From: Bacteriovoracaceae bacterium
Lineage (GTDB): Bacteria > Bdellovibrionota > UBA1018
Reading direction: 5' to 3'
Length of the DNA: 6,367 nucleotides
NCBI GenBank assembly: GCA_023250795.1
Contig: JAHFAB010000117.1
Location: forward strand, 1-6,367
Positions 6,160 through 6,367 of this stretch are shown here, piece by piece; within the stretch, counting starts at the first letter, position 1, and the number at the start of each line of letters is the position of its first letter. The translations under genes were made by a program, and so were the position numbers. The notes beneath the pieces are model-generated. The model was not told the origin of the DNA and did no database searches. It saw nothing but the letters and a program-made list of their open reading frames with translations.

Positions 6160-6164
6160 GCGGG
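6158..6164 (+). promoter_or_regulatory. Weak ribosome binding site of the RND pump gene
   Basis: AGGCGGG overlaps the adaptor stop codon and lies 6 nt before the ATG at 6171. It is a poorer match than the other sites here, but the 11-bp gap allows translation to continue from the adaptor gene. Confidence 0.4.
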
Positions 6165-6170
6165 TAGCAT

Positions 6171-6367
6171 ATGTTAGAAAAAATTATTGATTTTTCCGCA
6201 AGACATCCCTTTCTCATTTTTATGCTTACTGCTGTGGCCTGCGTTGCTGGATGGTATTCCATGCAATCCATTCCAATCGATGCCATTCCCGACTTATCTG
6301 AAACCCAAGTGATTATTTACTCCAGATGGGATCGTTCCCCCGACATCATCGAAGATCAGGTGACCTA
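6171..6367 (+). CDS. CusA/CzcA-type heavy-metal RND efflux pump (N-terminal 65 residues; runs off the window)
   Basis: The start of the proton-driven inner-membrane pump that would pass metal ions to the adaptor and channel. Full-length members have roughly 1,000-1,100 residues, so only about 6 percent is present. MLEKIIDFSARHPFLIFML is the characteristic amphipathic start and first transmembrane helix (about 13-31). It is followed by SIPIDAIPDLSETQVIIYSRW and SPDIIEDQVT, the conserved heavy-metal RND signature that leads into the porter domain. The WDRSP form, one residue shorter than the WPGQAP form of E. coli CusA, suggests a distinct subgroup. The ATG is 11 bp after the adaptor stop, so the two are co-transcribed. 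The ion (Cu/Ag or Zn/Co/Cd) cannot be read from this fragment, because the transmembrane and porter metal-site residues lie beyond the edge. Confidence 0.93.
   Translation, partial: MLEKIIDFSARHPFLIFMLTAVACVAGWYSMQSIPIDAIPDLSETQVIIYSRWDRSPDIIEDQVT

Overview
The window holds six protein genes: two secreted proteases, a small secreted ankyrin-type protein, and the first three genes of a CusCBA-type heavy-metal efflux operon. The host is a Gram-negative bacterium, because the operon encodes an outer-membrane TolC-family channel, a periplasmic adaptor lipoprotein and an inner-membrane RND pump. Moderate GC, purine-rich Shine-Dalgarno sites, frequent GTG starts and a load of secreted peptidases would fit a Bdellovibrionota or deltaproteobacterial-type lineage. 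That placement is an inference from style, not from a marker gene.

Left part (1-3449, degradative enzymes). A minus-strand M14 zinc carboxypeptidase runs off the left edge, so its C-terminal end is missing. Its start faces a short divergent region (1409-1564) that leads to a plus-strand gene for a 115-residue exported ankyrin-repeat-like protein. That gene ends tail to tail with, and overlaps by 20 bp, a minus-strand S8 subtilisin-like protease with a complete Asp/His/Ser triad and a propeptide. Endopeptidase plus carboxypeptidase would suit extracellular protein digestion; the role of the ankyrin protein is unknown.

Middle (3450-3730). This 281-bp divergent intergenic region carries a good sigma70-type promoter for the S8 protease. 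Closer to the efflux operon is a cluster of dyads. The best is a 22-bp imperfect palindrome with ATACCCCC/GGTAT character, resembling operators of the CsoR/RcnR copper/nickel repressor family. No regulator gene lies in the window.

Right part (3731-6367, metal efflux). A TolC/CusC-type channel (GTG start), a CusB-type adaptor with an N-terminal heavy-metal-binding domain (GTG start, 4-bp overlap) and the first 65 residues of a CusA/CzcA-type RND pump follow one another on the plus strand. Together they would form a tripartite envelope-spanning exporter for Cu(I)/Ag(I) or divalent metals. The adaptor appears to lack both halves of the usual lipoyl (barrel-sandwich) domain. This adaptor and the metal-repressor-like dyad are the observations most worth following up. 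I found no RNA genes, mobile elements or CRISPR arrays.
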